From assembly GCA_034769895.1 (NCBI GenBank), contig CM068367.1, positions 114,250,654 through 114,314,653 of the forward strand: 64,000 nt of DNA. The letters are read 5' to 3'. Below are positions 58,891-64,000 of the stretch, in pieces. The stretch comes from Magicicada septendecula (Eukaryota; Arthropoda; Insecta; Hemiptera; Cicadidae). The position numbers and the translations under genes were made by a program. The notes beneath the pieces are model-generated. The model was not told the DNA's origin, ran no database searches, and worked only from the letters and a program-made list of their open reading frames with translations. Position 1 is the first letter of the stretch. Each line of letters opens with the position of its first letter.

Positions 58891-59216
58891 GATGATGACG
58901 ACAAATTAAAAGTGTGAATAAATTGAAATCCAAGTTATTCAAAAATAGAGAGTCTAATGGGGTTCTGATGTCAAACACTTGGTCCAATATTTATGCGCTG
59001 GTTTCGATGCATCCACTTCCAGTATTCTGAACGCGTGCAAGGACACGTCGTCATGCGTACACTTCTCCGATTTTAATTTCGTATCGACTTCAATACTGAA
59101 ACAACCAATGCTATACATAATTAATAATGACTATAAAGTCGTTGGACTGAAAACAAGTGTAACAATAAAATACTTGTACTCGTGAAATGAAAAAACTAAA
59201 AATTATAACCAGTTAA

Positions 59217-59380
59217 AGATGCCACTATGTCTGCTGTAAGTTTACAAACTTCTCAACAATCTTATCTGCTGTGTTTGTGCATTTGATTCAAAATATCAAA
59301 GTTAGAAATCTGGAGTATACTAACTTCTTTTACCCAAAGTATCGATTACTTCAAGACGAATTTTGTAGAAGTCTTTAAAA
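59217..59380 (+). repeat. Direct repeat, copy 2
   Basis: This is the partner of 58085-58240. Shared blocks include AATCTGGRGTAYACTAACTT and TGTAGAAGT. The repeat has no coding potential. It could be a dispersed transposon fragment or an old local duplication. Confidence 0.7.
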
Positions 59381-59603
59381 AGTAATTTGTCTCACGTTTC
59401 TGTCACTAAAAATATCTCCTTAATGGTTTTTGAAAAATAACGATAAAGTACTTCTAAGTCAATAATTAAGTGTTTGTTGTAGCCGTAATTATTCGTCACG
59501 TTGAGAAAAGGTAAAAGTTCTAAAAGACAGACCACGTCCTTATTATAATTGAGAATATATACAGGAATTTTATAAAGTCAAGCACGATTCCCGTCAAATC
59601 AAA

Positions 59604-60353
59604 TTGCCCTTAAAATATCCGACGACAACACGAAAATTCAGTAATTATCTACTAACTGGCAACACTGATCTAACGTCAAACCTACTTATCACACTCTGGC
59701 GCAGCATCGACTTCCTCTCGGTTGAGTTCGTGCACATCACTTCGTCGTGGTGTCCGATCAGTCGCATCTTCCGTTCTTGCGTCGACGCATGCACGTCTCA
59801 GCTCACTCAGCAAGTGCCCGCCAAACTATGTAGTCTTCATTTTCCAAAATATGGTAAAATTGTTGTTCTTTCTAAAAAGACGTTTTTGTGTTCATTTGTT
59901 TTCCCACTGTTAAGACAAAAAGATGTCCGAGTTAAGAGAACTGCTGGAGTAGTTAGGGAATTCATCGGTGGGAAGAAGTCGGACATACTGAAGAAGGTCA
60001 ACGCTAAAAAAGAATTAACTAGAACTTCCGAATTAGAATTAGATTGTGAAACATTTCGACAAAGGACACCGGTGATTGTCTCACTTAAATTAGACACAAT
60101 ATTAAACAAAAGACGATTAGACATAATACACATACTGTATTACTCAGATATTAGACATAAAGTTGGCAAGCGAAATAATAAGGAAGACATAAAACCGTTC
60201 CTTCAGTCAAAATTATGTTTCAGAAGTGGCCTTGAAAGAATTCTTGGTTTTAAACAGGATTCGATCAACAAGGCGACTTCAGAATATAACGACTCATCGA
60301 TCCACACTGGCAACTGCTCGAGTGTGTACAGGAAATGCACGGCTCCATTATGA
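59604..60353 (+). CDS. Unrecognised 249-codon open frame without ATG
   Basis: This is the longest open frame in the window. It opens at TTG and contains no ATG codon, so it cannot be a complete standard CDS. The first 70 codons lie in GC-richer DNA and the remainder in AT-richer DNA. Composition is Lys/Arg/Leu/Ser-rich, with a charged middle (DVRVKRTAGVVREFIGG, KKSDILKKVNAKKEL). No catalytic motif, signal peptide or membrane segment is evident. It could be an internal exon, part of an old element or chance, but 249 stop-free codons are unusual given local base composition. An overlapping minus frame (59837-60133) is shorter. Confidence 0.22.
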   Translation: MPLKYPTTTRKFSNYLLTGNTDLTSNLLITLWRSIDFLSVEFVHITSSWCPISRIFRSCVDACTSQLTQQVPAKLCSLHFPKYGKIVVLSKKTFLCSFVFPLLRQKDVRVKRTAGVVREFIGGKKSDILKKVNAKKELTRTSELELDCETFRQRTPVIVSLKLDTILNKRRLDIIHILYYSDIRHKVGKRNNKEDIKPFLQSKLCFRSGLERILGFKQDSINKATSEYNDSSIHTGNCSSVYRKCTAPL

Positions 60354-60850
60354 AATGCAAACAGAAGCCGTCGTGCATTAGTAGAAATTAGACGGACGTT
60401 TGTACGAAGTGAATTGAACGAAGTGCCTTTGACAACAACAATTAACAAAGTTTGCAGAGCTTCGCTACATGGTAATTGAGTCTACTGTGTGGCGCGTATG
60501 TGTGCTCTTTGTATTAATTGATGGACTACATATCTCATTAAACTAACTATAGCTTCAAACTCTTACAATACACGGATAATAACGTCCTGTTTGTCGAATT
60601 GTTCAGAAGTTTGTGCTATTGTCTGATCAAAGCTAAAAGCTAAGTAAAATTTTAATTAATAGTCGTAGTTTTTCTACACATTACGGTTAACATCGCTTAA
60701 GCATAGGAAAATATGTACTGTCTATTTGTCTATTCTGTTCGAAATGTACGTGTAAGGGACCTGAAACTCACAAGACGAGAAAGTGTAGACCCTTAGAAAT
60801 ACTTATTGATGGTTAACAGACAGAAACAAAACTCTATTTATTATTTATAA
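60354..60850. other. Non-coding DNA, nothing recognised
   Basis: No feature identified. Confidence 0.4.
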
Positions 60851-61520
60851 TGCCAAATATACAAAAGTTTTGTTACTTCCACAAGGAAACAGCTGCAGAT
60901 AACTGTAAGTGTGGAAACTGGATTCCACATAGCGAATGAGAAAATTGATCAAGTGACAGTTTTTAAGTATCTTGGGCGTTTAGTTAGAAAATACATGCCT
61001 TGTAGTCAAGGGGTGAAATGCAGTATTACATTAGCTAAGAAAGGCTTTAATAACTGAAAAGATTAATGTGCGGATCAGTATTTAGTTGGTGAACTAGTGG
61101 GCTAGAAAAAGAATGGCGAAGTGTTTAGTTTGAAATGTGCTTCTATACGGAGCAGAAACTTGGAAACTGCGAAAAGAAGAGGATAGGAGGTTACAAGCTC
61201 TCGAGATGTAAACATGAAGAAGGAACGGATTTCCTGGGAGGATAGGGTGAGGAATGAGGAAGCGCTTAGATAAGTAGGCGGGAACAGCAGAGTGCTAGAT
61301 ATCATCAAGGCTAGGAAGAGAAATTGGTTGGGACACTGAATGCGGCAAACACAAGATAAATTTGGCGGTAGGAGCACTTAAGAGGCTGACACTTGGGAAA
61401 CGGAGGAATGTCCAGATGATACGGATGCGATATCAGAAAATGAAGAGACTAGCCCAGGATAGGAAAGCATGGAAGGAGCATGTCTTGTAGGACTAAGTTA
61501 GCATGTGTAAGAAAACACAT
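60850..61520 (+). mobile_element. LINE relic, RT C-terminus (group D)
   Basis: Forward frames read QVTVFKYLGRLV, then VKCSITLAKKGFNN, LYGAETWKLRKEEDRRLQAL, ISWEDRVRNEEALR, VLDIIKARKRNWLGH, and RMRYQKMKRLAQDRKAWKEH. The series FKYLG, LYG-x-ETW-x-LRKED, ISW-x-DRV-x-NEE-x-LRR and RKRNWLGH is the hallmark of a common arthropod LINE ORF2 downstream of the reverse transcriptase. The frame changes at least three times and several stops are present. The 5' half of the element is absent. Confidence 0.88.
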
Positions 61521-62290
61521 GATGAAGAAGGTATAACAACCTGAGATCTTTATGATTATGAAAACCTAATTAAATATAAAAGGATATGTTAAGCGAAAGT
61601 GGGAGAAATGCGAGGAGTTTTACTAAACTATTTTGTTCTCTATTTGCTACGGATAATCGCCAGTTAGACGTAGGAAGGCAGTTCAAAGAATAAAGCCTAT
61701 ATTGAAGTTGTTGAAAGAAAGGATTCGTTATCCTGTGGGTTCGGTACCAAGTCCAATCAGTGGAACCCTGTCTATCTATTTGTAGGCAGGAAGACAGTCT
61801 AGGAGATAAACCGGTCTCAGTTAGTAACAAGGCGATATCTACATGAGAAACATACAACACTCTTCTCACCTTGTACCTCGTCACAACATTTGGTTAAATC
61901 GAGAATAGTATTCTATGTGACTGTAGCATGTTGCAAGTCAAATTGTGGCTAGAGCATGTAACAGGCTATGGGGCTAATGCTTGAGAAAAAAGTCGAGATG
62001 AGGATGACATCCATGCACCAATCAATAAGTACCCAACAAATCAGAATATCAACAAAGCCTACAAACATCCCAAACTATCATCATTAAACTTTTTAAATAT
62101 TTGAAAAGTAACTATAAAAGATACCTTGACAAAAGCTACCTTTCCTTCTTAGATACTACAACTAACGATTAAATTAATGATTTGCAAACACAACGGCCAA
62201 AGAATAAAGAGTTCAAAGTTGCGTCAAAACCCTCTTCTCAACCAATTATTTATCTAGATTAAGCCTTAAAGACATATCAAACATAACCAA
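61521..62290. other. Non-coding DNA, nothing recognised
   Basis: A 104-codon minus frame (61570-61884) has no recognised motif. It directly follows the group D LINE relic and may be part of the same or another old insertion. Confidence 0.4.
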
Positions 62291-62294
62291 AATC

Positions 62295-62470
62295 AGCACC
62301 ACCATCATCTTGTTTAAGGATGAAGCCAAAAATGGTTTGTTAATGTCCCAAGAAGATAGTCATGCTTGGTCACTCCAACTCTTTTTCAAACACTCCAAAC
62401 CTTTCCGTCTTTCCGGCTTATACTTCCATAGTTGTTTTGAGATGCGGCAGGTATTTAGATGTTCCAACCA
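62295..62470 (-). mobile_element. LINE 3' end relic (group C)
   Basis: The minus strand reads CRISKQLWKYKPERRKGLEC, then LKKSWSDQA, a diverged form of the LWxFKPRGRRxxGRPRKRWxDQL terminus seen at 43165-43350. The nucleotide match is clear over CCATAGTTGTTTKGRGATGC, present in both. Only the terminal 60 codons or so remain, with stops. Confidence 0.7.
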
Positions 62471-64000
62471 CTTTAACTGATATTGTAACTTGTCGTTGTT
62501 TTAAAACCTTCTTCGTGTTCAATAAATTTATTAATGTTTGTTACAACAACAAAAATTTTTGTACAAAAAAATTTCAAAAAAAAAATTTTTTTTTAAGTAT
62601 ATTTAATTTCTTTAATTCAATTAGTTTATTCGTTTAATTTTGGTTTCCCAATTAATTAATGCACTGTTCTTCAAAACTTAAGAATTCGTTGAAGTCTAGA
62701 CGATCCCTGTCAAACGCGGTAAAATTCTAATTTGAATAATTATTAAGTCGATTGTGGAATCGATTCACCCAATGGTAGACTAACTGTGAGTCACCTTCTT
62801 CAATAAGTTATTTCATTTCTTACTATGTCTTCTTCCTGTTATTAAATGCTGAAATTCATTAAATTATATTTATCTAATAAATACAACTCTTTTGCTGCAT
62901 TAACTCTTGGGTTTTTATTTAATTATTTGTTTTTAAATTTGAAATGTTACTTACTACATCGACTTTATCTCTAGGGTCGAGAATTACAATCGTTAGTTGT
63001 GTTGAAATTTTTTATAACACTTATATTAATTCTAAGGTTCTTTGAACTATTAAAAAAGTCAGAAATGCTGTAGCGAAGTACAATACTTACAAATTAATCT
63101 TAATTTCTATCAAAATTTACATGAGAAACTGAATTTTGTTTAAGTAATATTGTATAAATAATGTCTACTTAGTTACCGAAGCTCACTAGCACCGCGTGGG
63201 TTGATTTGACATGAAAGCGTCACTTCCAAAAGTATTTCATCATGGCCGCCATCAAGATGTTCGTTACTGTATTAAAGTTCATACACCAATTTCCCTTGAT
63301 ATGAATGGAATTATATAAAGTTTTTTACTGAAATAATAGTTATTTGTTCGTTTTCTTTCACTGGAGTGTTAATTAATAGTGTCTGTGATGTTTTTTCTTA
63401 GTGTGGTGTGATCGATAATGTTGGGTTATATGACAACGGTTTTCTCACCTTGCTGGTTGACCAAATATTATTATCGGCTATTAGTTTTGCATACTTATTG
63501 TGTTCCTTTATGTGTTTCTTCTTTTGTTTCTTATTATTGGTTTTCTGTCTTCTTAAATCTTCATTATTATTATTATTTTTATTAATTCTGAATTTTATTT
63601 TTTTTAACCTTGCACACTCAGATTTGATTCTTTAGTAAACTTTCATTCTGCCATACATAGGGCTGACCTCGTGCTAACAATACACTGTAAACGTTTTCTT
63701 TCGAATTTGAATAATTTGACCAATTTTTTCTAATTTTTGATTGGCTAATTTGACTGAATTTCGGGGTCACATGATCTGATACTTCTTACAATACATGATT
63801 TTTTACACCCTAGTACATATTACTCTCTATTTGTTAAATAGTTTATCTTAATTTAATTTACAGCATGTTATTCTTTGTTTTATTACAATTAAAATGATAC
63901 CAAATATGGCCTGTGTGTGTGTCATAATAAATGTTCTGTGTTTTTACAAAATTATGCTGTTTATGCCATTTGGGTCTTTTGACCATCACAAAATCATATT
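62471..64000. other. AT-rich DNA becoming T-skewed
   Basis: From about 63300 the plus strand is T-rich, with TTATTATTATTATT at about 63565 and a hydrophobic 75-codon frame (63408-63635) that reflects composition. No gene recognised. Confidence 0.45.

Noticed and set aside
1-64000. tRNA, rRNA or intact host genes
   Set aside because: No A-box/B-box pair, no rRNA-like sequence and no ATG-started frame above about 105 codons was recognised on reading either strand.

Overview
The window looks like gene-poor intergenic (or long-intron) DNA from an AT-rich, repeat-rich arthropod genome, most likely an insect. The basis is the density of decayed LINE 3' ends of a type common in insects, MITEs with 8-bp, TTAA or TA target duplications, long microsatellites, and the absence of any long ATG-started reading frame, operon-like gene packing, rRNA or recognisable tRNA. 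No intact host gene could be identified. One short minus-strand stretch (about 54.45-54.78 kb) reads like a protein-coding exon with splice-like borders but carries an in-frame stop. One 249-codon open frame (59.6-60.35 kb) contains no ATG.

The dominant structure is a family of elements at 6986-13363 (at least two joined head to tail) and 17423-19468. Each has a palindromic 5' end (ACTTCCAT..TTCC), a short GT-rich microsatellite, an array of about 162-bp units (about 40 units in the window), a unique 3' tail, an inverted copy of the 5' end just inside the 3' terminus, a terminal hairpin GTATGG-TTCT-CCATAC, and a CGATATTT end in a T-run with no target duplication. This architecture (subterminal inverted repeats, 3' hairpin, internal minisatellite, T-rich target) matches non-autonomous Helentron-associated elements (HINEs, the DINE-1 type). 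The two subfamilies carry matching variants in their inverted ends. One element is a chimera of the two, and an 812-bp, five-unit block is duplicated without visible differences.

Other mobile DNA: two hAT-type MITEs with perfect 8-bp duplications (13924-14480 and 22787-23201), a fold-back element flanked by TTAA (4635-5043), a TA-flanked MITE (16440-16856), a pogo/Tigger-like relic (about 3457-3960), a 380-bp near-perfect palindrome (20672-21051), and three sites with hammerhead-ribozyme-like cores of the kind found in Penelope-like elements (15995, 20956 with its mirror copy, 50543). Non-LTR retrotransposon relics lie at 26.2, 27.7, 41.8-42.6, 43.2, 44.2, 51.9, 58.3-58.9, 60.85-61.5 and 62.3 kb. 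They fall into about four groups by their C-terminal peptide motifs, and several end in the trinucleotide microsatellites that now dominate the local sequence.

Remaining DNA: a degenerate 35-bp minisatellite (46.15-46.53 kb), several microsatellites, strongly T-skewed tracts (about 30.5-32.85, 36.3-38.77 and 63.3-64 kb), and AT-rich sequence without recognisable function.
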